Both the position numbers and the translations under genes were made by a program. From an uncultured Eubacteriales bacterium (GTDB taxonomy: Bacteria > Bacillota > Clostridia > Oscillospirales > CAG-272), in assembly GCA_905201895.1 (NCBI GenBank), contig CAJKPX010000008.1, positions 5,430 to 69,429 of the forward strand: DNA of 64,000 nucleotides, read 5' to 3'. Positions 33,243-42,015 of the stretch are shown in pieces. Under the pieces are notes generated by a model, which was not told the DNA's origin, did not search any database, and worked only from the letters and a program-made list of their open reading frames with translations. Position 1 is the first letter of the stretch. Every line of letters begins with the position of its first letter.

Positions 33243-34532
33243 ATGAATACTTACGTTCATTCGGTTTCGCTGGATGTTTCGCGTTGTACGGGATGCACGC
33301 TTTGTATGAAGCACTGTCCCACCGAGGCGATTCGGATTCACGACGGTCATGCACAGATCGACACCAACCGCTGTATCGACTGCGGTGATTGTATCCGAAA
33401 CTGTCCGAACAACGCCAAAAAAGCAACATACAGCAAGCTTGACACCGTAATGAAGTACAAATGGAAGGTTGCGCTTCCCGCACCTACCTTGTACGGTCAA
33501 TTTGAAGAATTGGATGACGTCGACTACGTTCTCCAGGGTCTTTTGGACATAGGCTTTGACGACGTGGTGGAGGTCTCGCAGGCAGCGGAGCTTGTTTCCG
33601 CATACACACGGCTCTACCTCAAAACCGAGGGGATCACGAAGCCCGTGATCAGCTCGGCGTGTCCCGTGGTGCTGCGTTTGATCTCGTTGCGCTATCCAAC
33701 CCTGCGTGAGCATATCATGCAGCTGCTCCCCCCTGTTGAGATCGCGGCAAAAATGGCTCGCGAGAAAACGAGGAGGGAACACCCTGAGCTGAAGGATGAG
33801 GACATCTGCATCTGCTTCATCTCTCCATGTCCCGCAAAAGTTAGCTACGTGCGAAACGGCTTTGGTGACTATAAGAGTGAGGTTAACGAGGTTCTTTCCA
33901 TCAGCGACGTTTATTTCAGTCTGATCAACGTGATGCGTCGCGGTCATGCCCCCGTACCTTTTTCAAAGTCGGGAATGATCGGTATCAGCTGGGCAACCTC
34001 GGGAGGCGAATCCTCTGCGATCTTCAACGATAAGTATCTGGCGGCAGACGGCATTGAAAACGTCAACCGCGTGCTCGATCAGTTGGATAACGGAAATATT
34101 TCGTCGCTTGAGTTTGTGGAGCTCAACGCTTGTCCGGGCGGATGTGTGGGCGGCGTGATGGCACCCGAAAATCCGTTTGTAGCGAAGGCAAGATTGCAAA
34201 CGCTGCGGCGGTATCTGCCGGTGTCACAAACCTTTCTCGACGATAAGGAGCGGGATTTTATTCCCGAGCGCTTCTTCTTCAACGAGATCCCAACCTACCG
34301 ACCGATCCAGCGCTTGAGTGAGAACTTCGCGGAGTCGCTTCGGATGATGTCCGAGATTCAGAAGATCCGCTCCGAGCTGCCGGGAATCGACTGCGGAGCC
34401 TGCGGGGCTCCGAGCTGCCGTGCATTCGCCGAGGATATTGTCCGCGGAAATGCGCAGCGAGATGGTTGCATGGTTGAGCGTGTTCGCAGGATCGACGAAA
34501 GCAAAGAAACCAAGCAGGAGGAAGATCAATGA
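33243..34532 (+). CDS. HydS-like iron-sulfur protein with hydrogenase-type H-domain
   Basis: This 429-residue protein has an N-terminal two-cluster ferredoxin (CTGCTLCMKHCP near 15 and CIDCGDCIRNCP near 44), then a domain related to the [FeFe]-hydrogenase catalytic domain. Counterparts of the three H-cluster motifs are SSACPVVLRL near 138, SPCPAKVSYV near 198 and NACPGGCVGG near 298. The four cluster cysteines are kept, but the first Cys of TSCCP is Ala, as reported for putative sensory hydrogenases (HydS). The C-terminus has DCGACGAPSCRAFAEDIV near 381, a further [4Fe-4S] motif. Catalysis is doubtful; a redox or H2 sensing role is an inference. Confidence 0.8.
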   Translation: MNTYVHSVSLDVSRCTGCTLCMKHCPTEAIRIHDGHAQIDTNRCIDCGDCIRNCPNNAKKATYSKLDTVMKYKWKVALPAPTLYGQFEELDDVDYVLQGLLDIGFDDVVEVSQAAELVSAYTRLYLKTEGITKPVISSACPVVLRLISLRYPTLREHIMQLLPPVEIAAKMAREKTRREHPELKDEDICICFISPCPAKVSYVRNGFGDYKSEVNEVLSISDVYFSLINVMRRGHAPVPFSKSGMIGISWATSGGESSAIFNDKYLAADGIENVNRVLDQLDNGNISSLEFVELNACPGGCVGGVMAPENPFVAKARLQTLRRYLPVSQTFLDDKERDFIPERFFFNEIPTYRPIQRLSENFAESLRMMSEIQKIRSELPGIDCGACGAPSCRAFAEDIVRGNAQRDGCMVERVRRIDESKETKQEEDQ

Positions 34533-34858
34533 AGGTTCGTGAAATGGCTCAAAAGCTGTCTCTGACGCCGATCGCCGTGAGCGATGACGAGCGCGAATTT
34601 TCGGGGACCTACATCGGAGATCTGCTCAGCTGGGTGATGGGACGGGCGGAGCATGACAACGTCTGGATCACCATCATGTCCAATATCAATATCGTTGCGG
34701 TTGCATCTCTCGCGGATGTTGCGTGTATTGTTCTGGCAGAGGGCGTTACGTTGGAGGACCACGTGCGTGCCACGGCAGAGCAGAAGGGGGTAAACGTTTA
34801 CACCTCGGAGAAAACCGCTTATGAGCTTGCCGCCGCGCTGGCAAGCCTGCAGGCGTGA
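34529..34858 (+). CDS. DRTGG-domain protein, copy 2
   Basis: This 109-residue protein is similar in size and pattern to the DRTGG protein at 32418. MKVREMAQKLSLTPIAVSDD is followed by GTYIGDLLSWVMGRAEHDNVW and IVAVASLADVACIVLAEG, with an EDHVRATAEQKGVNVYTSE end. The start overlaps the HydS-like stop and its stop overlaps the PHP gene start. Function unknown; it may bind a ligand or partner protein. Confidence 0.72.
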   Translation: MKVREMAQKLSLTPIAVSDDEREFSGTYIGDLLSWVMGRAEHDNVWITIMSNINIVAVASLADVACIVLAEGVTLEDHVRATAEQKGVNVYTSEKTAYELAAALASLQA

Positions 34859-35595
34859 ACCGATACTATTACGACCTGCACGTTCATTCCTGCCTATCCC
34901 CCTGTGCCGATAATGACATGACCCCCAATAACATTGCGGGCATGGCGGCGCTGGCAGGCTTGAATATCCTTGCACTCACCGATCATAACACCTGCAGAAA
35001 CTGTCCCGCGTTCTTCGCGGCGGCAAAAAAGCAGGGCATCATTCCGATCGCGGGAATGGAATTGACCACGGCGGAGGACATCCACATCGTTTGTCTTTTT
35101 GAGCGTCTTGAGAACGCGATGCAATTTAGCGACGCGGTGGACGCACGGCGGATCAGAATTCCAAACCGCACCGACATCTTCGGAGATCAACTCCTGACTG
35201 ATGAGGACGATCAAGTGATCGGAACCGATGAATTTTTGCTTTCCAATGCAACCGAGCTCATGCTCGATGAGGTTCCGCCTTTGGTGGCGGAGCATCACGG
35301 CATCTGCTTTCCCGCCCACGTTGACCGTGAGGCAAACGGAATTCTTGCAACGCTGGGAAGCTTTCCGGAAACACCGCGCTTTTCGGTTGCGGAATTTCAC
35401 GATGCATCCAAAATCGGGGCGTACCGTGAAAAGCACCCCGCGCTGAATGAGATGCGTCTTGTGATCGGATCGGATGCGCATTATCTTTGGGACATTCGCG
35501 ATCGGGACGATTATTTCGAGCTCGCGGATGAGCCTTACAGTACAGATTACGTTCGGAGCCAATTGTTCCGTGTGTTGGGAGGGAAGAACGGTTGA
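34855..35595 (+). CDS. PHP-domain phosphoesterase (TrpH-like)
   Basis: This 246-residue PHP metal-dependent phosphoesterase has its metal ligands in YDLHVHSCLSPCADNDM near residue 6, LALTDHNTC near 39, GMELTTAEDIHIVCLF near 63, CFPAHVD near 155 and IGSDAHYLWDI near 203. Relatives hydrolyse phosphoesters such as nucleoside 3',5'-bisphosphates; the substrate here cannot be told. The start is GTG overlapping the preceding stop (GTGA). Its location between ATP-binding and iron-sulfur genes of a hydrogenase operon suggests a regulatory phosphatase role, which is inference. Confidence 0.85.
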   Translation: MNRYYYDLHVHSCLSPCADNDMTPNNIAGMAALAGLNILALTDHNTCRNCPAFFAAAKKQGIIPIAGMELTTAEDIHIVCLFERLENAMQFSDAVDARRIRIPNRTDIFGDQLLTDEDDQVIGTDEFLLSNATELMLDEVPPLVAEHHGICFPAHVDREANGILATLGSFPETPRFSVAEFHDASKIGAYREKHPALNEMRLVIGSDAHYLWDIRDRDDYFELADEPYSTDYVRSQLFRVLGGKNG

Positions 35596-36155
35596 AGGAG
35601 CTATCACTCAACGTCCTTGATATCACCGAGAATTCGGTTAAGGCGGGGGCAACGCTGATCAAAATCGTTCTCGAGGAAACCGAAGAAACGCTGCGTTTCA
35701 CGGTTTCCGATAACGGTTGCGGCATGCGCGAGGAGATTCTGCGCGGCGTGATCGACCCCTTCTATACCACACGAACCACCCGAAAGGTTGGGCTCGGGAT
35801 TCCGCTTCTCAAGCTGGCGGCGGAGCAAACGGGCGGAGAAATCCGCATCACCTCGCGCCACGAGTCCGAGTATCCCGAGGATCACGGCACCGAAACAAGT
35901 GCACTGTTTTACAAAAACCACATCGACTTCACGCCGATGGGGGATATCGTTTCCACAATGACGACCCTGATCCAGGGAAGTCCGGAAATTGATTTTGAAT
36001 TTCTCCACACTGCTCCGAATTTGCGCGTGGAATTGAGCACGCAGCAAATGCGCGAGATATTGGGCGGGGAAATTCCGCTGAACGATCCTGAGATCATTCG
36101 ATGGATCGGACAGTTTATGAAAGAGCAATATGAAAATATTACTAATAATGAATGA
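35592..36155 (+). CDS. Second GHKL/HATPase ATP-binding protein
   Basis: This 187-residue histidine-kinase-like ATPase has N-box LNVLDITENSVKAGATLI near residue 5, G1 box FTVSDNGCGMREE near 37 and G2-like TTRTTRKVGLGIPLLKLA near 61, then a longer C-terminal part without a recognised domain. It has no phosphoacceptor His domain. The start is TTG overlapping the PHP stop, so it is strictly coupled. It differs from the SpoIIAB-like copy at 32768 in both ATP-lid pattern and C-terminus. Confidence 0.8.
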   Translation: MKELSLNVLDITENSVKAGATLIKIVLEETEETLRFTVSDNGCGMREEILRGVIDPFYTTRTTRKVGLGIPLLKLAAEQTGGEIRITSRHESEYPEDHGTETSALFYKNHIDFTPMGDIVSTMTTLIQGSPEIDFEFLHTAPNLRVELSTQQMREILGGEIPLNDPEIIRWIGQFMKEQYENITNNE

Positions 36156-36172
36156 AGGAAGGAACTGAAACT

Positions 36173-36544
36173 ATGAAATCTTTGGCAGAGCTTGCAGCGA
36201 TCAGAGAAAAAATGAAAGACAAGATCGTGCTCCGTGAAGGTGGTAGTGACACGAGAATCGTTGTTGGTATGGCAACCTGCGGAATTGCTGCAGGTGCACG
36301 TCCCGTTCTCAACGCTTTCGTAGAGGGCGTTGATAAGGAGGGCCTGAACGGTAGTGTCATCGTATCGCAGACCGGTTGCATCGGTTTGTGCCAGTATGAG
36401 CCGATCGTTGAGGTTTACACGGCAGGCAACGAAAAGGTCACCTATGTGAAGATGACTGTTGAAAAGGCTGAAAAGGTGCTCAAGGAGCATATCAAGGGCG
36501 GCAAGGTTGTGGCAGAGTACACGATCAATGGCGCAAATGCATAA
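36173..36544 (+). CDS. Thioredoxin-like (2Fe-2S) ferredoxin-type protein
   Basis: This protein of about 123 residues has the thioredoxin-like ferredoxin fold found in HydC and NuoE: VGMATCGIAAGARPVLNAF near residue 33 and VSQTGCIGLCQYEPIVEV near 61. Only three of the four usual [2Fe-2S] cysteines are visible; the first of the C-x4-C pair is Val. I preferred the ATG at 36173 (GGAAGGAA about 10 nt upstream) to the ATG at 36152 overlapping the preceding stop. It lies directly before hydB. Confidence 0.82.
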   Translation: MKSLAELAAIREKMKDKIVLREGGSDTRIVVGMATCGIAAGARPVLNAFVEGVDKEGLNGSVIVSQTGCIGLCQYEPIVEVYTAGNEKVTYVKMTVEKAEKVLKEHIKGGKVVAEYTINGANA

Positions 36545-36562
36545 TTTGGAGGTGGCATTTTC

Positions 36563-38389
36563 ATGATTCGTTCTCACGTATTGGTATGTGGCGGTACCGG
36601 ATGTACTTCGTCCGGAAGCCCGAAGATTCAGGCTGCTTTTGAGTCCGAGATCAAAAAGAATGGCTTGGAGGCAGAGGTTAAGGTCGTTCAGACCGGTTGT
36701 TTCGGTCTTTGCGCTCTCGGTCCCGTTGTTATCGTTTACCCCGACGGAACCTTTTACAGCAACGTAACCGTAGAGGACGTTGCAGAGATCACCAGCGAGC
36801 ATCTGCTCAAGGGTCGTGTTGTGGAAAGACTCGTCTACAACGACGTTGGTGACAACGTTGCAAACGTTGAGGATGCACATGCATCGCTCAGCGATACAAC
36901 CTTCTACAAATCCCAGCACCGTGTTGCACTCCGCAACTGCGGCGTGATCAACCCCGAGAACATCGAGGAATACATCGCAATGGACGGTTATTCCGCTCTG
37001 GGTAAGGCTCTGACCGAGATGACTCCCGACGAGGTTATCCAGACCATTCTTGATTCCGGACTTCGCGGACGCGGAGGCGCAGGCTTCCCGACCGGTCTGA
37101 AGTGGAAGTTCGCTTCGGGCAACCGCGGACAGGTTCAGAAGTACGTATGCTGCAACGCCGACGAGGGTGACCCCGGTGCATTCATGGACCGTTCGATCCT
37201 CGAGGGTGACCCCCATGCTCTGATCGAGGCTATGGCAATTGCCGGCTACGCAATCGGTGCTAACCAGGGTTACGTTTACGTTCGTGCTGAGTACCCGATC
37301 GCCGTAAACCGCCTCCAGATCGCAATTGATCAGGCAAAGGAATACGGTCTGCTCGGCGAAAACATTTTCGGCACCGATTTCTCCTTCGACCTCGGCATTC
37401 GCCTTGGCGCAGGTGCATTCGTGTGCGGTGAGGAGACCGCTCTGATGACCTCGATCGAGGGCAAGCGCGGCGAGCCCCGTCCCCGTCCTCCTTTCCCTGC
37501 AGTAAAGGGTCTGTTCGACCGTCCCACGGTTCTGAACAACGTTGAAACCTATGCAAACATTCCTCAGATCATCAACAACGGCGTTGAGTGGTTCCGTTCG
37601 ATGGGTACCGAGAAGTCCAAGGGCACCAAGGTATTCGCACTCGGCGGTAAGATCAAGAACACCGGTCTGGTTGAGGTTCCCATGGGTACCACCCTGCGCA
37701 CGATCATCGAGGAGATCGGCGGCGGCATCCCGAACGGCAAGAAGTTCAAGGCTGCTCAAACCGGTGGACCTTCCGGCGGATGCATTCCCGCACACCTGAT
37801 CGACACGCCCATCGACTACGATAACCTGCTCGAGATCGGCTCGATGATGGGTTCGGGCGGTCTGATCGTTATGGACGAGGACAACTGCATGGTTGACATT
37901 GCACGCTTCTTCCTTGACTTCACGGTTGATGAATCCTGCGGTAAGTGCACGCCCTGCCGTGTTGGTACCAAGAGACTGCTTGAGCTGCTTGACAAGATTA
38001 TCGCCGGAAAGGGCGAGCTTGAGGATCTTGATAGACTCGAGGAGCTTTCCAACTATATCAAGTCCGCATCTCTGTGCGGTCTGGGTCAGACGGCTCCGAA
38101 CCCCGTTCTGTCCACCCTCCGTTATTTCAGAGAGGAGTACATCGCTCACATCGTGGACAAGAAGTGTCCTGCCGGCGTTTGCAAGAGCCTGCTCAGCTTC
38201 ACCATCGACGCCGACAAGTGCATTGGCTGCGGTATGTGTGCTAAACAGTGCCCCGCATCTGCAATCGCAAGAACCGACTACGTGGCTCCCGGTCACAAGC
38301 TCGCATCCTTCAAGATCGACACTGCAAAGTGCGTGAAGTGCGGAGCATGCCTGCCCACGTGTAAGTTCAAAGCTATTTCCAAAGTTTAA
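36563..38389 (+). CDS. hydB: Hydrogenase subunit HydB (NuoF-like, NAD(H)/FMN)
   Basis: This 608-residue flavoprotein subunit has three parts. The first is a thioredoxin-like [2Fe-2S] domain (LVCGGTGCTSSGSPKIQ near 8, QTGCFGLCALGPVV near 46). The second is the NuoF core with FMN/NADH motifs GRGGAGFPTGLKWKFA near 168 and NADEGDPGAFMDRS near 201, and cluster motif ESCGKCTPCRVG near 457. The third is a C-terminal two-cluster ferredoxin (CIGCGMCAKQCP near 553, CVKCGACLPTCK near 593). It links NAD(H) to the H2-forming subunit. GGAGGTGG precedes the ATG. Confidence 0.95.
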   Translation: MIRSHVLVCGGTGCTSSGSPKIQAAFESEIKKNGLEAEVKVVQTGCFGLCALGPVVIVYPDGTFYSNVTVEDVAEITSEHLLKGRVVERLVYNDVGDNVANVEDAHASLSDTTFYKSQHRVALRNCGVINPENIEEYIAMDGYSALGKALTEMTPDEVIQTILDSGLRGRGGAGFPTGLKWKFASGNRGQVQKYVCCNADEGDPGAFMDRSILEGDPHALIEAMAIAGYAIGANQGYVYVRAEYPIAVNRLQIAIDQAKEYGLLGENIFGTDFSFDLGIRLGAGAFVCGEETALMTSIEGKRGEPRPRPPFPAVKGLFDRPTVLNNVETYANIPQIINNGVEWFRSMGTEKSKGTKVFALGGKIKNTGLVEVPMGTTLRTIIEEIGGGIPNGKKFKAAQTGGPSGGCIPAHLIDTPIDYDNLLEIGSMMGSGGLIVMDEDNCMVDIARFFLDFTVDESCGKCTPCRVGTKRLLELLDKIIAGKGELEDLDRLEELSNYIKSASLCGLGQTAPNPVLSTLRYFREEYIAHIVDKKCPAGVCKSLLSFTIDADKCIGCGMCAKQCPASAIARTDYVAPGHKLASFKIDTAKCVKCGACLPTCKFKAISKV

Positions 38390-38408
38390 GAAAGGAGAAT
38401 TGTGGACA

Positions 38409-40166
38409 ATGGATATGATTAATGTAAAAATTAACGGTGTCGACTATTCGGTCGCCAAGGGTTCCACGGTTCTGGAAGCCGCAAAAGCAGCGCATATTGA
38501 TATTCCCACGCTCTGCTACCTGAAGGACATCAACGAGATCGGCGCATGCCGTCTCTGCCTTGTAGAGATCGCCGAGATGCGCGGTCCCGCACTTGGTCCC
38601 TGGCGCATGGTAACCGCTTGCGTATATCCCTGCACCGAGGGCATGGAGATCAAGACCAACACGCCCAAGATCGCTGCTTCGCGCAAGATGAACCTTGAGC
38701 TGCTGCTCTCCAACCACAATCAGGACTGCCTCTCCTGCGTACGCTCGACCAACTGCGAGCTGCAGACCCTTTGCCGTGAGTACGGCGTTACTTCCTCCAC
38801 CTTTGTTGGAGAGAAGACCGAGTCGGTGATCGACGATAAGTCTCCCATCATCCGCGACAACAGCAAGTGCGTTCTTTGCCGCCGTTGCGTTGCAACCTGC
38901 TCCAAGATTCAGCAGATCGGCGTAATCGGTGCAAACAACCGTGGTTTCGATACCTACGTTGGCTCGCAGTTCGGCATCAACCTTGCTGACACGTCCTGCA
39001 TCAACTGCGGACAGTGCATCGTTTCTTGCCCTGTTGGCGCTCTCTATGAGAGAGATGATACCGACGATGTATTCGCAGCACTTGCAGATCCCACCAAGCA
39101 TACCGTGATCTGCACCGCTCCTTCTGTTCGCGCACAGATCGGTGAGTGCTTCGGCTATGAGCCCGGCACCGACTGCGAGGGCAAGATGGTTGCTGCTCTC
39201 AAGGCTCTTGGCTTTGATGGCGTTTACGATATGAACCTCACTGCAGACCTGACCATCGTTGAGGAAGCAAACGAGCTCCTCGGCAGAGTGAAGAATGGCG
39301 GCGCGCTGCCCATGATTACCTCCTGCTCGCCCGGATGGATCAAGTATTGCGAGCACTATTTCCCTGAATTCACCGATAACCTCTCCACCTGCAAGTCTCC
39401 TCAGCAGATGTTCGGTGCGGTTGTTAAGACCTACTACGCACAGAAGATGGGCTGGGATCCCAAGGACATCGTGATGGTATCGGCAATTCCTTGTACCGCT
39501 AAGAAGTTTGAGGTTGGCAGACCCAACCAGGCTGCTGCCGGCGTTCCCGACGTTGACTATGCGATCACCACCCGTGAGGTTGGCAGAATGATCCATAAGG
39601 CAGGCATCAACTTCCGCGCTCTTGAGGATGCGAAGTTTGACGATCCCTTTGCAATCGGATCGGGCGCAGGCGCGATCTTCGGCGCAACCGGTGGCGTTAT
39701 GGAGGCTGCTCTCCGTTATGCTGCTGAGGTCATCCTGGGCAAGAAGCTTGAGAAGGTTGACTTCACCGAGGTTCGTGGCACCGAGGGTATCAAGACCGCT
39801 TCCTATAAGCTTGGCGATCTGACCATCAACGTGGCAGTTGCATCGAGCACGGGTAAGGCAAAGGAGCTGCTCAACAAGGTTAAGGCAGGCGAGCTCGACG
39901 TTCAGTTCATCGAGATCATGGGATGCCCCGGCGGTTGTGTAAACGGCGGCGGTCAGCCCATTCAGCCCGCATCCGTTCGTATGAACACCGACCTGCGCGC
40001 AGTTCGTGCAGCCGTTCTTTACAACGACGATGCAAACGATTCGCTCCGCAAGTCTCAGGACAACCTCGCAGTTCAGAAGCTGTATGACGAGTTCTTCGGC
40101 GCTCCCAACAGCCACAAGGCTCACGAGATCCTGCACACCACCTATGTCAAGAGAGGACTTTATTAA
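38409..40166 (+). CDS. hydA: Catalytic [FeFe]-hydrogenase subunit HydA
   Basis: This protein of about 585 residues has an N-terminal [2Fe-2S] domain (CYLKDINEIGACRLC near 35), the His-containing cluster, two [4Fe-4S] motifs (CVLCRRCVATC near 155 and CINCGQCIVSCP near 198), and the H-domain. H-cluster motifs are MITSCSPGWIKYCE near 302, AIPCTAKKFEVGRP near 359 and IMGCPGGCVNGGGQP near 505. The first motif is TSCSP rather than TSCCP. The C-terminal DLRAVRAAVLYNDD region is small-subunit-like. With HydB and HydC it should form an NADH-linked, possibly electron-bifurcating complex. ATG 38409 is chosen with AAGGAG 11 nt upstream. Confidence 0.95.
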   Translation: MDMINVKINGVDYSVAKGSTVLEAAKAAHIDIPTLCYLKDINEIGACRLCLVEIAEMRGPALGPWRMVTACVYPCTEGMEIKTNTPKIAASRKMNLELLLSNHNQDCLSCVRSTNCELQTLCREYGVTSSTFVGEKTESVIDDKSPIIRDNSKCVLCRRCVATCSKIQQIGVIGANNRGFDTYVGSQFGINLADTSCINCGQCIVSCPVGALYERDDTDDVFAALADPTKHTVICTAPSVRAQIGECFGYEPGTDCEGKMVAALKALGFDGVYDMNLTADLTIVEEANELLGRVKNGGALPMITSCSPGWIKYCEHYFPEFTDNLSTCKSPQQMFGAVVKTYYAQKMGWDPKDIVMVSAIPCTAKKFEVGRPNQAAAGVPDVDYAITTREVGRMIHKAGINFRALEDAKFDDPFAIGSGAGAIFGATGGVMEAALRYAAEVILGKKLEKVDFTEVRGTEGIKTASYKLGDLTINVAVASSTGKAKELLNKVKAGELDVQFIEIMGCPGGCVNGGGQPIQPASVRMNTDLRAVRAAVLYNDDANDSLRKSQDNLAVQKLYDEFFGAPNSHKAHEILHTTYVKRGLY

Positions 40167-40178
40167 TCCTTGATTGCT

Positions 40179-40212
40179 CGTGGGATGTCCTTCGCAAGAA
40201 GGGCATCCCACG
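40179..40212 (+). terminator. Hairpin after hydA
   Basis: CGTGGGATGTCC (40179-40190) pairs with GGGCATCCCACG (40201-40212), followed by ATTTTCTTTC. Confidence 0.75.
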
Positions 40213-40227
40213 ATTTTCTTTCATACG

Positions 40228-40275
40228 AAAAAAAGACGGCTCAAACGCATTCTTGTATTTGAGCCGTCTTTTTTT
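40228..40275. terminator. Bidirectional terminator between hydA and the GH13 gene
   Basis: AAAAAGACGGCTCAAA pairs with TTTGAGCCGTCTTTTTTT around a 12-nt loop; A and T runs on both sides serve both strands. Confidence 0.92.
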
Positions 40276-40287
40276 GTTGATGAATTG

Positions 40288-41976
40288 TTATTTGATACGC
40301 TCGTAGATTTCAACCTCCCAGGGGAGAAGCATTCTGCCGCCTGACAGGGAAGGGGTGGTATCCTGCTTGTTGGTCAGCCTGCGTAGCCATTCGTGCTCCC
40401 CGATTTCGTTGGGAATTTCAAAGGGAACCGTTTTGCCGGAATGGTTGGCAACGATGAGCAGGGTCTGGCGCATGCAGCTACGCGTGTAGAGAATGATCTC
40501 GTTGTGATCCTCCAGGAAGAACTGAAGATCACCGTCGATGATCGCGGGATCCTCGCGGCGCATCCGGATGAGCGATTGATAGAAAGCAAAGATGGAGTGC
40601 TCGCTTTTACGGTCTGCCTCCAGGTTGATTTCGGTATATCTCGGGTTGACCTTGAGCCATGGCTTTCCCGAGGAAAAGCCTGCATTTTCGCTACCGTCCC
40701 ATTGATAGGGGGTGCGAGCGTTGTCGCGGCTTCGAGGCGCGAGCGTGTCGATCGCTTCCTTCGGGGAAACACCCGATGCGATCATGGCGTGATAGTCGCC
40801 AACCGTATAGCAGCAGTTGTAGTCCTCAATGCGGTCATATTTCACGTTCACCATTCCGATTTCCTCGCCCTGATAGATAAAGGGCGTGCCGGGGGTGGTG
40901 TGAATGAGAGTGGCAAGCAGCTTTGCCGAATCTGCTCTGTATTCTGCACTGTCACAGCCATAGCAGGACACCTGCCGTGCGGAATCGTGATTGGAGAGAT
41001 ATTGCACCGCCCACGCGTTCTGTGCGAGAACCGCTGCCCAGTTTTTCTGAACTCTGCGGAAATGCTCGGTTGTGAGCGAATAAAGGGTACGATGAGAAAG
41101 CTGGAAGTGATACACCATGTCGATCTCCTCGCGTGCGGCGCCAACGTAATCCACCGCATTTTTGTGCGTCACACCCGCGCCCTCGCCAACGGTCATACAG
41201 TCTCTCGGACCGAACACCTCGGTATACATTTCGTGCAGCAGCTCGTGAATTCCCTCAACGTTCGTGCACATGGAGGGATCCGCGATAAATCCGTTTCTGT
41301 CGAGCAGAAGATCGGGCGTCTTCTGTGTGTCGGGGAATCCTTCCGGTTTTTTGAAGCGCGTGAAAATGTCAAGGCGGAATCCGTCCACACCGAGGTCGAT
41401 CCACCAATGGAGCATATCGTAGATTTCGCGTCGCAGAGGCTCGTATTCCCAGTTCAGGTCGGGCATTTTGATTGAATATTGGTGCAGATAATATTCTCCC
41501 GTCAGCTCATCAAATTCCCATGCCGAGCCGTTGCCCTCGCGGAAATAACTGCCCCAGTTGTTCGGCTCGGAGCCATCTTCCTTCGGGGGTTGCCAGATGT
41601 AGTAATTGCGGTAGGGGTTATCCTTGGATTTGCGCGATTCTTGAAACCATTTATGCTCGTCGGAGGAGTGGTTGAGTACCATGTCCATGATTACACGGAT
41701 ACCCATGCCGTGTGCCATATCGAGCAGCTCCTTGAAATCCTCGAGTGTTCCGTAGGCAGGGTCAATATCCCGATAATCGGCAACGTCATATCCGTTGTCA
41801 ACTTGAGGGGAGGTGTAAATTGGCGTGAACCAAATGCAGTTCACACCCAGATCACGCAAAACGTGAAGCTTTGACATTACACCGCGCAGGTCTCCAATGC
41901 CGTCACCGTTGGAATCGCAAAAGCTTTTGCAGTAAATCTGATAAACAACGGCTTCCTGCCACCATTTCTTTTTCAT
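40288..41976 (-). CDS. GH13 alpha-glucosidase (oligo-1,6-glucosidase type)
   Basis: This 562-residue cytoplasmic glycoside hydrolase starts MKKKWWQEAVVYQIYCKSF. The barrel motifs are MDMVLNHSSDEHKWF near 95, nucleophile Asp in DGFRLDIFTRF near 194, acid/base Glu in CMTVGEGAG near 250 and QYLSNHDSARQ near 322. The layout fits the GH13_31-type enzymes that cleave alpha-1,6- or alpha-1,4-linked glucose from short sugars; the exact specificity is not readable. ATG 41976 has GAAAGGA about 10 nt upstream, and the in-frame extension upstream covers the promoter. No signal peptide. Confidence 0.92.
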   Translation of the reverse strand: MKKKWWQEAVVYQIYCKSFCDSNGDGIGDLRGVMSKLHVLRDLGVNCIWFTPIYTSPQVDNGYDVADYRDIDPAYGTLEDFKELLDMAHGMGIRVIMDMVLNHSSDEHKWFQESRKSKDNPYRNYYIWQPPKEDGSEPNNWGSYFREGNGSAWEFDELTGEYYLHQYSIKMPDLNWEYEPLRREIYDMLHWWIDLGVDGFRLDIFTRFKKPEGFPDTQKTPDLLLDRNGFIADPSMCTNVEGIHELLHEMYTEVFGPRDCMTVGEGAGVTHKNAVDYVGAAREEIDMVYHFQLSHRTLYSLTTEHFRRVQKNWAAVLAQNAWAVQYLSNHDSARQVSCYGCDSAEYRADSAKLLATLIHTTPGTPFIYQGEEIGMVNVKYDRIEDYNCCYTVGDYHAMIASGVSPKEAIDTLAPRSRDNARTPYQWDGSENAGFSSGKPWLKVNPRYTEINLEADRKSEHSIFAFYQSLIRMRREDPAIIDGDLQFFLEDHNEIILYTRSCMRQTLLIVANHSGKTVPFEIPNEIGEHEWLRRLTNKQDTTPSLSGGRMLLPWEVEIYERIK

Positions 41977-41995
41977 TTCAGTTTGTTCCTTTCGC

Positions 41996-42009
41996 AAACA
42001 AATTTGTTT
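41996..42009 (-). promoter_or_regulatory. Candidate operator at the GH13 transcription start
   Basis: AAACAAATTTGTTT is a perfect 14-bp palindrome covering the expected start site, about 7 nt downstream of the -10 element. It could bind a sugar-responsive repressor; the regulator is unknown. Confidence 0.45.
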
Positions 42010-42015
42010 TATTAT

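Noticed and set aside
35909..40211. Long - strand frames (795 and 612 codons) opposite hydB and hydA
   Set aside because: Shadows of strongly conserved hydrogenase genes.
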